64,000 bases of DNA from assembly GCF_024713975.1 (NCBI RefSeq), contig NC_091098.1:12248816-12312815 (forward strand), read 5' to 3'. Within the stretch, counting starts at the first letter, position 1. Every line of letters starts with the position of its first letter. The notes under the pieces are model-generated. The model saw only the letters and a list, made by a program, of their open reading frames with translations. It ran no database searches and was not told the origin of the DNA. The DNA is from Paralichthys olivaceus. Lineage: Eukaryota; Chordata; Actinopteri; Pleuronectiformes; Paralichthyidae. A program made the position numbers and the translations under genes. Below are positions 24,301-37,182 of this stretch, piece by piece.

Positions 24301-27300
24301 TATTTTGTCTTAGTGCAAATACTCCAGAGCTAAACATCTAAACATGATCTTCTTTAATTGCAGATATTCCGCCGGGCAGACAAAAACGGTGAGTAAACAA
24401 AATGCACAGCTAATTGGATATTATATGGCTAATTAAGTCTCAACTGCACACAATAAAAAAATGAGACACACAAATATGATGCAGAGGGAAAAAAGGCACA
24501 GTTTTGATGGCTGTGCTCAGACAGGCAGTCTGTTTCAGCTCTGAGGGGATTGAGGTGACCGAGCTGGATCTTATCTTTCTGTTTTGTTGTCATCCCTGAG
24601 AGATCCACACAGAATGGACTCAAATAACCAAGGTCAGGGGCAGCTGCATATTTTTTTGGTTTGTGGTGTGACTGGAGTTTGCAGGATGAACTCTGCTCAC
24701 CATGCAGTGCTCATCTCCACGAAATATTATACAAATATTGCAATTTTGCAGTAGAAATAAAGTTGCTATTCAGTAGATGGCCTCAGGTGTCACTTGAAAA
24801 CACATTTGCACCCAATGTGAATTTAATGCCTCCCCCCTGCAAACATGTCACTATTACGTCTGATTAATGTGTTACACTGTTACATTTAAATCCCCTCTTT
24901 ACTTCAAAAGACACCCAAGGTCTTCTGGGATAAACATGGAGCATCCAGCTCTGCATGAAAGGCAGCTCTGGCAAACAGGGAAATGTTTTAGCTCTTACTT
25001 TTTTATTCATGCGCCCCATCTCCATTTAATGGAGTGTAAAATGCAAAAGAGGGAGGTTATTAATGCACGTTTAGACTATATATACTCGACTGCGATCAAT
25101 TTCTGCAGGAGGAGTGGAAATTTGTTACATAAGAACGTGCGCTGCCATGTGCAGAGGTTGTTTGCGGTGTCTCACAGCTCGTGTGAAGATATTTAGATAC
25201 AAAAAAATCCTTCAGTTGAATTATTGAAGAGACTGTGAGAAGAGATGTGTTTCCTCTTGGGCTGTTGTTATGGAAGTGTGTTAGACATAAAGGAATTTTA
25301 AGTCTCATCTCAGGTGATTAGTTTGTGGATTAGCAGTAAAACATAATGACAAAGGTGCGACATTTGAACACATGTGCTTATATGAAATATATTTTTGTGA
25401 AGCTCCAGGCTCCTTGTGTTCTTTGACCCGCCGCTTTCTTCTTTGACGTTCGTGGTAGTTATCTTTAATTTGCAGCCGAGCTCTGTTTGGTCCTCGTCCT
25501 CCTCACAAACTCACTGAGTCGTGCACCCGTGAGGAAAGTGCCTTCTTCCAATCAGCAGTGAGTGGGCTGCCATGATACGCCTGGAGCACTGCAGACTTAC
25601 CACATAATGAGGGCTGCCTACCAACCCGCTGCATTCTCGGCCTCCATGCTAATGTAATGAGGAGTTTTTAAAAGAAAATTGTTTTCATGCAAGAATTTGA
25701 AGTAAAGATCAAAAGCTTTCTTTTTTCCAGCCTCGTGCTGAGAACATTTATGTTGCTGCACATTGAGTTCAGAGATGCACACATGGATTCACAATGTGAC
25801 GAGATGAAACAGAAAAGTGTGATCAATGGTATCTAATTTTTCTTAGATATGTCATTAGGAAAATCCACTGAGAGGCATGATAAGTCAGCAACTTGTCTTT
25901 TGAGATAAATGAGCTTTGATGGGAGGGCGGTGCAATTTGTGATTAGTTACAGATTTGCCCTCAGGGGACAAACAGAATATTATCATCTGAGCTGACCCCT
26001 TCACACAAGCAGTGGAGTGAAGAAATGATTTGACATGGCCACTGACTGTTTTAAAAAATAAAACAAGCTGCTCATATTTCAACCAATCAAATTTTATTTG
26101 TATAGCTCATATTCACAAATCACAATTTGCCTCATATAGGGCTTTACAAGGTGCTACTTCCTCTGTCCTTAACCCTCAAAAAATCATGGTGTTAAAAAAC
26201 ATGCAGAAACCTCAGAGAGAGCCACATGTGAGGGATCCCTCTCCTATAGGACGAACAGAAGCGCTATAGATGTCTCATATAGATGAGCTCATTAACACAA
26301 TAACATTTACAACATTCAGAAGGAAACACAGCATCTAACATAAATGGAGTGGTGTGTCAATGTTTAAAGTATTTCTACAAAATGTCTGCCAGAGATGAAG
26401 GGAGCAGTAATGACAATTTTAATGATAGAGGTACTCTGTGTAATAGTACTATATGTGAGTAGGCATTTTGTATACTTAAGCAATCTGGTTGTAATTGATC
26501 CACTCTCTAATGCACAAGGACTCCTGGGAAGAAGTCGAGTCAGTAACATGTATTGATGAGTCATTAATGTGACGATAACAAACTGATACAAAGCACAGGA
26601 AGGATGTTTTAGAAAGGTGGCGAATCAGTGCATCATGTGCACTTGGATTTAACCTCTAGATAGTAGATGATAAGCATGACTGTGAGGTTTCCCCTCCACC
26701 AATTTGTCCACTTGCAGTCTTTTAATTAATGCTGTATTCAGCTCTGTTGCGGAGAGGATTGTGGAGCGCAGCAGAATCCTCTCAGGATGCAGAGAGGAAC
26801 AAAAGTGCTGCAGCTCTGGATGGTCGACTGTCAGCTTCAGTTAAAGCAACATTTTTCTCTTCATTAGCGTTACAGTGTTTGGTCTCTATTGCGAGAAGCT
26901 CACAAGGATGTTTTTAAATTTGCCTGTATTTTTGAAACACATTCAATATGCTTTTAATCAGATCAGAAAAATCAGAAAATCAGAAAAATTATGAAATGAT
27001 AATCAAAAAAGTAGATAAAAAAACTCAAAATAATGATTATTTATCCATTAGATTAGATAATTAGATAATGTTGCCGTCCATTCCAAACATTTTTGTTTGG
27101 ATTTTACTGAGCCATGACAGAAAATAAGCTGAATCTGACCTAAACCCGACTGGAATTTAGTTTTCGATCCAAGTTTACTTCACTAAAATAAATTAAGAAT
27201 TATAAAAAAGTGATTTATTTTAATCCATCATTTTAAGTTGACCTCACCTATTATTTTGTTCTAAAGACATTTTTCTCAACAGCCAATTTATGTTTGGTCT

Positions 27301-30300
27301 TTATTTAAGAAGCTCATGAGGAAGTTTGCTTTTATTTTCAAATAAAACATATTAAGAAACTGTCAAAAAGGTCAAAAAAATTGATCATCAAAATATAGTT
27401 ATTTAGTTATTATTTGTCTTTCCGTCAATTAGTTTTTGCAAATCTAGTCCAAACATTTTTGACACCTGGACTTTGAGGGAACATGTACAGGAAGTTCAGA
27501 ACAACACTGATAAATAACTCATTATTTGAGACCAATGTTTACTCCCCAGTCTGCTTTTATCGCTGCGCTGCACCACAGGACTTCATGCATTATTGTTGCT
27601 GCTTTTGTTTTAGCACTTTTAGCTTCGGATTCCCTCAAGGAAATGTGTTCCTTAAAAGATACAAGCTTCAGTGCAGGGAGACTTTTTCATTTTTGGTCAC
27701 AGTTCGAGCTGCGGGTTTATTCAGTGTGAAATGAGACAATTAGCTGCCGTGTGTCGGTCGTGAGGCACTGATTCATCACCAGTTTGAGCAAACAACGAGA
27801 TGTTCCCACAGAGGTGATGAGCAGTTGCTAGTCACAAACCTCAGGGATAAATACAGCAAAACGGGAATATTCTCTAATTAAATCTGCCTTTGTGAGAACT
27901 GACTGCTGAGATAAACCAGTTCTTTTCCTCACATAATACAATACATTGTGTGGTACAGCAGCAATAAAGTTACACGTTGACGAGTCACATTGTAACATCC
28001 ATTTTGACCACATTTCACAATGTGAAAAAATTCTGTACTAGGCATTTAATAAAAACTGTACAGTGTTTAATCTCTGTACTGGTTTTTATATGAAGGGAAA
28101 CGTGTTGTCAGCTATTATAGTAGCACACAGGGTTTTACATGATAAACATGAAAGATGTGTACATTTCAGAAACAGAAATACATGTGAATTGATTATCAAA
28201 CCGAATTTTAGTTTCCTTTAGGTTAAAGGTTCACTCTAATTCATTATTAATACATAACAATGTGTCTACTTGAATCATTTGATTGATTTAACTTTATTTA
28301 TACTAAAATACTTCAATGAGTTTTTCTACTAACATTTAGTTTTCAGTACTTTCTGAAACATTTCATTTTTATATGAGTTTTTAAGCTCAGCTTCCCAGCT
28401 GAGCTTCCCAGCTTGCTTCGAGGCAATGTATTGTTGTTGAACCCGGCCAATGCATTAGTTTTTTTCAGGACGAGGTCTCACAGATTCTATAATAAACACA
28501 TTCGATTTTCATTTTATCTCCAGTGCTTATTTCTGCACATTCTATTCCGATGATGAAATCTGCAACAAATCCTCCACATGCCGGCCAGACCACTGTCCTC
28601 CTGCTTTTGAGACCACCCTTCTACTGCTGCAGCCTCGCTCTCTGAGAAACCGTGAACACTTGCATAATGAGCCATCTGAGCTGTATGTGCACTGTGACTT
28701 GTTTGCAGGCTGTCTCTAATTTGAAGTGAATCTACAACAAGGCGGCTCTGATGGAGAAGGCTGCAGAATGAGTCAGAGGTGCAACAGATTGTGTTTACTC
28801 CTACACCATGTGGAAAGACGATTTTTTTCACACAGTAGTTTGAGAGTGGAATTATGATTCTTCCTCCTCTAATAGCTTCATTGCAAAACAATTTCCGCTT
28901 TAATATTTATTTGACATGCAGACTGTATCAAATCTCTTCTGGGAATTTGTCATAAAAGTCTTTGCAGCAAAATGCATCATGTCTGAAGCCAACCACAGTG
29001 TGTCAAAATAAAAGTTCCTTCCAGCTCACAGATGATTTACTGTTGGCTCAGGCTTCTATCAGTCAGAGCTAGGCTGGCCGGCAGGGATCTGAGAGCTCAG
29101 TCTCTAAAGGTTTCAGTGCTTACAGAGCAAAGCTGATGAGATCTCATTAACATCTGAAGTTGGTGCGTTAAAGTGAGCTCAGCTGTGACGGCTCAAGCCA
29201 GCCTTCAGTCCCTGTGTGTTCCCAATTTCATCAGTGCGCCGTGAGCGCTGCAGCACACAGCCCCTGACGCTGCTTCTCAAAGGCAGACGATGCTCACCCT
29301 AATGAAGCCTTTGTGTCTATTGAATGAAATAAAACTGTCGTCTCACAGAAAGGTTTGCATGTTCTCCTGCCTGGGTGCAGATTGGTGTTAGATTAACTGG
29401 AGACTTGAAATTGACCGTATGCAGGAACGAGGGTGAACAGTTGTTTGTCTCTGTAAGTTGACCCTGTGATCCCCGGTGACCTGTCCACGGCGTACCCTGC
29501 CTCTTGTCCAATGTCAGCTGGCTCCCCCGACTACCCTAAAAAGGTTAAATGTATAAATAATGAATGGGTGGATCCTAATAATCAATCACAAACAAAGAGA
29601 AGATTTCACGACAGTGCTGATTGATGCTCCGATACTTTCATTTGCAGCAGCAGCACCGTTATCTTCCTAGGATCATGAATCCAAATGAGCCTCATCCCAT
29701 TGTGTTGAATAATTGACAAACTCTTCATTAAGGTGATAAAAGGTCTCAGGCTTCGGTGGGGTATCGTTTTAACGGGTGTGTCTTCTTTCAGACGACGGGA
29801 AGCTGTCCTTGGAGGAGTTCCAGTCGTATTTCACTGATGGTATCCTCACCGACGAGCAGATGCAGGAGCTGTACTACTCCATCGACAGGCAGAAGAAAGA
29901 GTAAGCTCATCTTCAGCTTGGACGTCCTCCAACTCTGCTGCCATCTGCGGCTCCTCCTGCTCTCCTGCTGCCTGGCACCGAGACGACAACACTTCACTTC
30001 AGTGGAGATTATGTCAATATTCCAGAGAGAGAGTCTCATTTCTGACATGAAGGAGTTTGCAGCACAGTGTTTGTACACTGATGAGCAAAAATTTGATTTT
30101 CAAATCTGTCAACATTTGCCTGTGCCATCAGCTCACAGTTATAATGATAACAAACATTTGGTGGCATAGCAGTGCAGTGAAATATCATGATGTGCTGTTG
30201 CCATCGCTGACGTACCAACCAATCACAGTGAAGGACTAAGGGCACTCTGAGATCACATGCCTCTGGCCAGATTATCATCATATTGTGTGAACATACATTG

Positions 30301-33300
30301 AGATCAGGTACATCTTACCTGACTCAATCTGCATCCTTCCACCAAGTTTTGTGATAATCTGTCTAGTATTCTTTTTTACATTATACTGCAAACAAACAAA
30401 CAAATGTTGATAACCTCCTCGGCTGAAGCTTTAACACCACCTACATATTAGAGATTTATCTCTGGCATTTTAATATAGCTCAACTTTATGCGCATTTTTT
30501 CAACTTCAAAAAAATAAACACAAAAAGGGAAACAACAAAGAATTTGCAAAACAGTGCAAACAACTTGTGAAGTGCATTAAATCCTCTATATCATATATTA
30601 AAACTAGATTTTGATTAAAGTAACCAAACTAAACCCTATTTTCTGAAATGATTGGAACTAATTTGATAGTGTGATTGACATTTCTTTTCCAAAAGTGACA
30701 TTGCATTAAAAGTCTGATTATCACCAGAGTCATTATCATTGTTTTGTCTTTGTTTGAATTGTATAAAATGGGGGAATGTGGTATAATAATCATAATAATG
30801 AATCTCTTATCTTATGTTCTTACTTACAATCAATCTGTCTCTTCTTTCTGTTGCCATCGTTCTTCACAGCAACCTGGACATAGACAAACTCTCAGGTAAT
30901 TATGTATCATTCTTGCATCATCTTACGAAGCGTTCTGTCAGTGTCGCTCTCCAAACTTCACATGTCAAGGTTTCATGGGTTTAACTCTTCCATTGGGCTC
31001 CAGCTGCCTGATGATGACCATAACTCAAACCCAAGCATGCCCCCATCTCAGAGACTCAGTATTTAAGATGTAATTATGGTGTCGGCCAAACAGCTTTAAT
31101 TCCATTTAATGCCATTAGTGTCAGTATTGATTCACTTCACTCTTGTGGCAAAACACCACCGACTAGTGTGCTGATCACACTCAAGCCATGTGGAAGGTGC
31201 TTAATGTGTTTTCTCCTCCAGAGTACTTCAGTCCACATCTGGGAGAATACGTCAATGTCCTCTCTGCTCTGGAAAAGCTGAATGTGGCCATTTTGAAGGC
31301 CATGGACAAAACTAAAGAGGTGAGCGATCTCTTCTTGGTGTTTTTATGTCAGTTGTGTACAGTACTGCTTTGGATGCTGCTGTATCATGTTTATTTCGAT
31401 CATCATCATGGACCTCGAGTAATCCGATCACAAGGAAACAGCTCTACTGGAATTAGAAGTTTCCACACGCGTCTCCAGTGACCATTTGTGATCGGATCTC
31501 ACGTTGTATGGCAAACACTGAGAAGTTAAAGAGTATTTTGGGTTCATAATTTAAGAATAGGCAGTTCTCATTCAGCCATATATGGATCAGCACAATTGTA
31601 TGATCTCATCAATACATACATACATACATACATACAATACATTTGATTTCATCAAAATTCAAACTTAACTATTTTAATTAAAATGTCAAAAACTTCTCTA
31701 TCCTGCAATGTTAAAGAAAAAAGAAAAAAATCCTGGATCCGAATCTTCCCTGCCCTTCAAAAAAACAAACAAACTTCCTTTGCAGAGGTATTTAGCAAGA
31801 AGCATGAAGTACATCTGTGGATGATGATGAAGTCATTGAACCAAAAATATTGAACAAAGGAAATGTTCAGCATTCAAGCCGTTTCTGAGTAATTTGACCA
31901 ACTAATCTGATAAATCATCCAACTAATGGATTGAGTGTTCAGCATCAGATAGAATGAACTTTCACATCACAGTAGATGATTTCAGTATTAATGCCAAGCA
32001 TCTGTGTACTTCAACATGAAAATGTATGCTGTTTTCCATAATATGCACATTCAAGCATACGTTATCTTACATAAGACTGCCTAATAATTACATGTTATTA
32101 CTGCTGTTATTACTGCCTTTGTGTTTCTCATCTTCACAAGATCACATACAGCGCAAAGGACATGAAGAAATGATCTGCTTTCCATTTAAAAACCGCTGTC
32201 CAGTATGATTTCTTTTATTTATTTAAGTTCTTATATCCATGTTCCAAAATGAGATTTATGAAAAGTAAATACTCTAATAAAAGCAAATAAAGAAGCAAAC
32301 TGGTTAATAAAAATATGTTAATAATAATAATTTAGATTATGTATTTTGAGAAAATGAGACACAAATTCCCATCAGACGTTCACCCTTAGATTGTGAAACA
32401 TGCTAATCAGAGCGATATGAAATATTTGTTCTGCTTAGCTGAGCAGAACTGTAAACTATGAGATGCTGCAGGGCTAAGAGACGTGCAGAGAGCAGTCCTG
32501 CTGTTTTAGGGGAAAACGCTGAGGTCAGGTCATCAGAGAACTTCCACTAAGACACAATCAATAGCTCAGCTCCGTCTTTATCAGCGCTTACATAACCCTC
32601 CACGTTCAGCCGGCTTACAAAGGTGGGGCGCAGTCTGTGAACAGATACATGTGTGGATGTGGACGCAGCCGTATAATGCGCCCGTTTCACTGCAGTGACT
32701 TATTTTCACTGCAGTGCACGAAGTGGGTTTTACTGATGGCAGCAAGAGAGAGAGGAGTTAAAGTAAGAGGAGAGAATAGATCCATCTGACCTGATGTCAA
32801 AACTGCACCAGAAACTCATATCTCGCAATTTCTCAGCTGCTCTCATCTCTGCCTCTTTTAGTTTCTATCCCTCTTTTTAAATCAGTCCATTATTCAATCA
32901 GACACATACTTTTCTCTCTGTATTGTTATCTTCTTTTCTCTGTTCACCCATCTTCATTATCTCCCTTTTCTCTATTTCTTGTACTTTCCCCTTCTCTAGA
33001 TATATATACGGTGGCCCAGAGGGTTCAAAACACAACATTTTAGAAAACACCTTGAGAACAGTATATTTCAGATAACGGAGAAGGGGGCGACAATACTTGT
33101 CTTCTCTGGGATTGGACAGAACCCAAGTCCCGGGCGCACACATTTTTAACGATAAGAATAGAAGAGGGGGTTGAAGTCTTTAGAGGAATATGAGGATGCG
33201 CCCTGTGGCTGACGTCTTTGCTTTTTTCTCTCAACACGCTTTGAATATTTATCTTGAATTGAAATCAACTCTTTATTTGTATTTTATTTCTGTGTTCGAT

Positions 33301-36300
33301 TCTTATTTCTGTGTTTAATCTTGTGACAGTGGAGGACAAGCCAAGTAAGAATTTCATGGTGTGGTGCAACTCCTGTTTTTACTGTTGGCTACACATGAAT
33401 CTTTTTGCCATATTTTGACATCCTCAAAAATATTGGTGCAGGTTTTCCACAGACTCTGGTTTATAAATCTTTCGTAATGTGTAAAATGTATCTTCTGCGT
33501 GATTGTGGTGCTCTGGTATAAAACGAAAACATCCTCTGTGTTGTCACAGAGAGAAATTGAGAAAAGGACTAAATGTACATTACTCATGTAGTGCAGCGTC
33601 TCGTCGCTGCTGCTGAGAAAAAAAAAACAGATTTGAAACATGGTCGTTTTCCAAACGTCTCCTTTTCATTTTCTCCTGAACCCAATTTCTTTGCACCACA
33701 GGAAGCTGGGCTAGCAGACTCTTAATGTGAAGTAACACAGCTAAAAAAAAACACAAGTTACACACATGTGTTACACTGAAGCTGAGAAAGGTCCCTGAAA
33801 ACCAGCACCAGGCACCGATATATTATTATAAAAGCTCTTTCCATTTTCCACTTCAATTAACTGTGACATGCACACACCATGAATGTTTTAAGTGGGCAGG
33901 TGGGAATAATGTTATTTTAACTCAGCTCCTCTTGTCAAACTACTGCAATAGAAAACAATAATACAACCGAAAGACACAAGAAAGAGTTCTAGGACAAAAT
34001 AGAAGAATATGTTTTATCTACATTATGACCAGTCATTGTCCTTCATTTATACTCTACAGGAGTACCAGGGTTCATCAGTGCTGGGTCAGTTTGTGACGCG
34101 CTTCCTCCTGAGGGAGACCACCACCCAGCTACAGTCTCTGCAGTCATCCCTTGACTGTGCAATGGAGGCTGTTCATGACCAAGGCTGCACAGGGAGGAGG
34201 ATACTGAAGACACCCCAGGACCTGCCCATCCAGAGGGTGGCCAAGCGTCCCGGCCGACGCATCCAAAAGAACATGTGTCTTTCTCCCACTGACCCCTACT
34301 CTGGCATGCTCACCACAGGTACACTGCAAGGAACGCTGAGATTAAAATACAGAAAAAGTAGAGTGCAGACTTTGGACAAGAACCTAGAGACAAGATACTG
34401 TTTCTTTTTGTCGTGCTCATATCTTGTTTCTGGGTTCAGGGGTCAGTGTGGAGCCAGACAACCACTGGGGCTCCCAGATCAACCAGCTGGAGGAACTCAT
34501 AGACAAACTGGAGTGTGAGGTTTGTATGAAATCTGCAGAGGCTCAGCTGGCTCAACAGTGTCTGCTCTGTTGTAGGATCTAACATGTTGTCAGAGAGGAT
34601 GATTTTTACTGCGGCCGAGACGTCTCATACAAGCACATTACTAGCAAACATGAATGCAAAAGCCACAACACAACTGCAGCGAGCAAGATTGGACACTGAC
34701 AATGACACGAAGGGAGATACATGCTGTTTTTTAATGAGCAGTTGTTTGTGAAAACCATGCTTAAAATTTGATGCTTGTCTATTTGCGGTGTTATGGTGCA
34801 GGTGCGTTCTTCCTCTTTGGGTGTTCCATGCACTCATACTTTAAAGGGTAGTTCTCCGAAAAATAAAAATGTATTCATTATTCACTCACCACTATGCCGA
34901 TGGAGGGGGTGAAGTGTTTGAGTCCACAACATGCTTCTGTAGTCTCAGGGGTAAACAGTGTTGCAGCCAAATCCAATACAAGTCAACGGTGACTCCTTCT
35001 TCTTAATAAAGTAACATAAAAAATATAACATGTCTCCATACTGCTCGTGTGGTGTCATCTAAGTGTTGCAAGCGAGGCTGTCAGGGGTCACGTTTTACTT
35101 TAATTGTATTGGATTTGGCTGCAACGCTGTTTACCCCTGAGACTGTTTTGTGGACTCAAACACTTGACCCACCCCTCCGGCATAGTGGTGAGTGGATAAT
35201 GAGTGAATTGTCATTTTTCGGTGAACTATCCCTTTAACACCTCAAATAGACAAGCATCAAATTTAATGCAAGGACTTGCTTCACTGGGTTTTCACAAACG
35301 ATGGCTGACTTCTGTTGTGTCTTCGCTGTGTGGCTTTAGTAGTTGTATTGTGGTTTTTGCCATTGTGTTATGGCTTTTGCATTCATGTTTTCTGTTAGCA
35401 TGCTCGTGTGAGATGTCACTGACAACATATGATTTACACAAAGTGCAAACCTGCATTGCTCCACACTCGAAGAGGTTTCAATGAGCAATGGTTGTTTGAA
35501 AATGTAATGCTTAACGCATATATCCAGATACTTATGCATCAGTCTGTGACAGCAGATTTACATTTCAAAAATACATCTGAGATTGGAGATGAGGCTTTTT
35601 CCCAGGTTAGATATCAGCACTGCGAGGATAAGTAACAAACCTACTAATGCACTAATACTTTATCTTATCGTGGCCATGTAGAATGAATACCACAGTCTGA
35701 GTGAGGCTGTTGGAGAGTTAATACAAATGTGGCTATCACTTCCTTTGTGAGAGCTAATGCCTTGTGGCAGGCTGTAACCAGAGGTCATTCTGCGCCTCTG
35801 CTGGATTCATTTCACTTCTATTTGTTGTTCTGCTCATGTCTTACTGAAATATTTATGCCCCATTTTCAGAGTCCACATCTTGAGCCCCTCAAAGAGGACA
35901 CGTTAGCAGGGACGTATAAATCGGTGAGTCAAACATGAGAAATATAGGTTCACCAGTATGTATACAGTATATGTCAATTGTTGCAAAGTGTTTTAATGCA
36001 TTATATGTGAATTTTGTATGATTTTTAAAAAATAGCTGGAACGGACATTATTACTTCCACCAGTGAGGTTTTCACCCCCTTTCTTTTGTTTGTTTGTTTG
36101 TTTATAAGCAAGATTACACAAAAACAGTCGAATGGATTTCTGCTAAATTTGGTGTAAGGATTTGGTGTGAGTCAGGGAAGAACCCATTGAATTTTGGTGT
36201 GGAGTTCAGGTGATGGATCCAGTCATTTGTTCACTTTATTTAACATAGCGAGAGATCAGGCACATTTAGGGAGCTGATATCTCAGGGGACTGTTGGCAGA

Positions 36301-37182
36301 GGTACACGCTCTACTGAGTTTGACGATGTCATCTGTAATTGTTTTCTCTCACTCTGCTCTAGAACATTCTTCTGGTTCAGAGGCAAATGTCTGTGAAGGA
36401 GAGAGACGTGGAGCAGTTTCAGCAAGCTCTCAAAATCTACACAGACGCCACCAACAGCCAGCTAAACAATCTGCAGTATGTTCCGTTTTCTGCCTGAGTG
36501 CCTTTGTTTGTCCTCAGGAGCTCTCTGTGATTTCAAGCAGCCACTTCCAATCATTTCAATTTTCCCAAACATGCACCATGACCCCTCCTTCCCTCCCTCC
36601 ATCTCTGTCTCTCTCTGTCTCCCTTTGTGTTTTTATTTTCAGCGTTTCAGTCCAGAACCTGCCAGACAGATCATGCTTCATCATGTATGAATTTTGGCAG
36701 GATCGTCTCTCCTGGATGAGGTAGGATCACACAAGGTCTCACGTCATATTAAAACCAGAAAAAACATTCGGAGAATTTCAGTGCATGAGCCAAAATGTGT
36801 CGGTCAAACGGCAGTCTCATGCCTTCCATCCCTGTTTCCACTCAGCTACCTGCAGTCGTCCATCAGTAAGACTTTCCTGCGCTGCATTATCGACTCACTG
36901 GAAGAGCCGGAGATGGTCTCCACCATGCTCCTCCCAGGTAGAGATCGGACCTTCTAACTTTTTAACAATCATCTCTAACTTCACTCTTCCATGCACAAAA
37001 TCTCACATAAATCCGGTTTGTTTATTTTTTGTAGTTGTAATATCCCCTATTCTGGGATTATTATTCCCATGGAATATAGAAATGTTTTCTGATTGATTTA
37101 TCTCAGGTAAAGAACATAAAAAATGATATATATATTTGTGTTTCATTTCACAGCCTCTTGGTGGATTATGAACAACAACTGA
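21305..37182 (+). CDS. necab3: N-terminal EF-hand calcium-binding protein 3 (NECAB3)
   Basis: Twelve coding exons join in frame to 359 aa: 21305-21421, 24364-24388, 29792-29900, 30870-30895, 31222-31319, 34060-34318, 34440-34519, 35870-35923, 36363-36475, 36643-36720, 36846-36937 and 37154-37182. The first EF-hand loop is canonical: D45-x-N47-x-D49-x-K51-x-S53-x-x-E56, within IFRRADKNDDGKLSLEEF. The second hand (DRQKKDNLDIDKL) is degenerate. The middle holds RFLLRETTTQLQSLQSSL and a likely coiled segment, SQINQLEELIDKLEC. The C-terminal ABM (monooxygenase-like) domain, from about residue 292, ends PASWWIMNNN. That ending, the N-terminal MLACTEMITMCL and LEPLKEDTLAG fit NECAB3 better than NECAB1 or NECAB2. 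In mammals NECAB3 binds APBA2/X11L and affects amyloid-precursor processing. The start is supported by the similar opening of human NECAB3. Confidence 0.93.
24364..24388 (+). other. necab3 25-bp micro-exon
   Basis: It encodes IFRRADKN, the start of the first EF-hand loop, between a cag acceptor and a gtgagt donor. It is too short for ORF finding. Frame continuity on both sides and the conserved residues support it. Confidence 0.93.
26078..26270 (+). repeat. Dispersed teleost repeat family B
   Basis: It opens with 'caaattttatttgtatagct', then 'cacaaatcacaatttgcctc' and 'agggctttacaaggtg', and closes with 'agggatccctctcctatagg'. I recognise this string as a frequent interspersed repeat in fish genomes, probably a non-autonomous element. 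There is no coding capacity. Confidence 0.7.
26870..27460 (+). repeat. Two diverged tandem copies of an AT-rich unit
   Basis: Copy 1 (about 26870-27115) and copy 2 (about 27285-27460) share 'gtttggtct', 'agaagctca', 'aggaagttt/aggatgttt', a run of aaaatca/aaaaatt words, and 'tccaaacatttttg' in the same order. The unit is unclassified. Confidence 0.55.
29346..29575 (-). repeat. Dispersed teleost repeat family C, minus copy
   Basis: On the minus strand it reads 'ggatccacccattcattatt', then a block with a 'ccggtgacctgtccacggcgtaccctg' counterpart and the words for agreed blocks of the copy at 41285-41600. The order is the same but the orientation is opposite. It lacks an ORF of its own. Confidence 0.7.
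30311..30420 (-). repeat. Dispersed repeat family A, minus copy (necab3 intron 3)
   Basis: On the minus strand it contains 'TTTGTTTGTTTGCAGTATAA', 'acaaaacttggtggaagg' and 'gagtcaggtaag', matching the 5' half of the family A copies. Confidence 0.65.
31320..34059 (+). other. necab3 intron 5
   Basis: About 2.7 kb without recognised coding sequence. It contains a short CATA run (about 31617-31636). ORFs on either strand are short and not gene-like. Confidence 0.6.
34620..35415. repeat. About 800-bp imperfect palindrome / foldback element in necab3 intron 7
   Basis: Three blocks appear left to right and then again inverted in reverse order. The outer block 34624-34690 pairs with 35340-35412 (shared 'aacatgaatgcaaaagcca'). 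The middle block 34740-34800 pairs with 35240-35310 (shared 'aaatttgatgcttgtctatt'). The inner block 34844-34985 pairs with 35090-35238 (shared 'cactcaccactatgccg' and 'aagtgtttgagtccaca'). The symmetry centre is near 35035. A shorter direct copy of part of the middle block lies at about 35480-35515. Confidence 0.85.
36090..36310 (+). repeat. Dispersed repeat family A, copy in necab3 intron 8
   Basis: It contains 'tttgtttgtttgtttataag', 'caagattacacaaaaacagt', 'gtcagggaagaacccattga' and 'ggagctgatatctca'. It ends just before the exon-9 acceptor at 36361-36362. Confidence 0.75.

Larger units (their letters stand above)
21422..29791 (+). other. necab3 introns 1 and 2 (only the 25-bp exon 2 between them)
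   Basis: Apart from the micro-exon at 24364-24388, about 8.3 kb holds no coding sequence that I can support. It contains repeats at 26078-26270 and 29346-29575 and a diverged tandem pair at 26870-27460. ORFs in this stretch have no gene-like features. Confidence 0.7.

Noticed and set aside
34009..34518. A 169-codon plus-strand ORF across 34060-34519
   Set aside because: Only its exonic part is real. It reads through the necab3 exon 6 donor into the intron, after which exon 7 is in another frame.
21305..37182. NECAB1 or NECAB2 as the identity
   Set aside because: The C-terminal WWIMNNN, LEPLKEDTLA and the N-terminal cysteine-containing start fit NECAB3 best. NECAB2 lacks the WWI.NNN ending, and NECAB1 reads WWILNNN with a different N-terminus.
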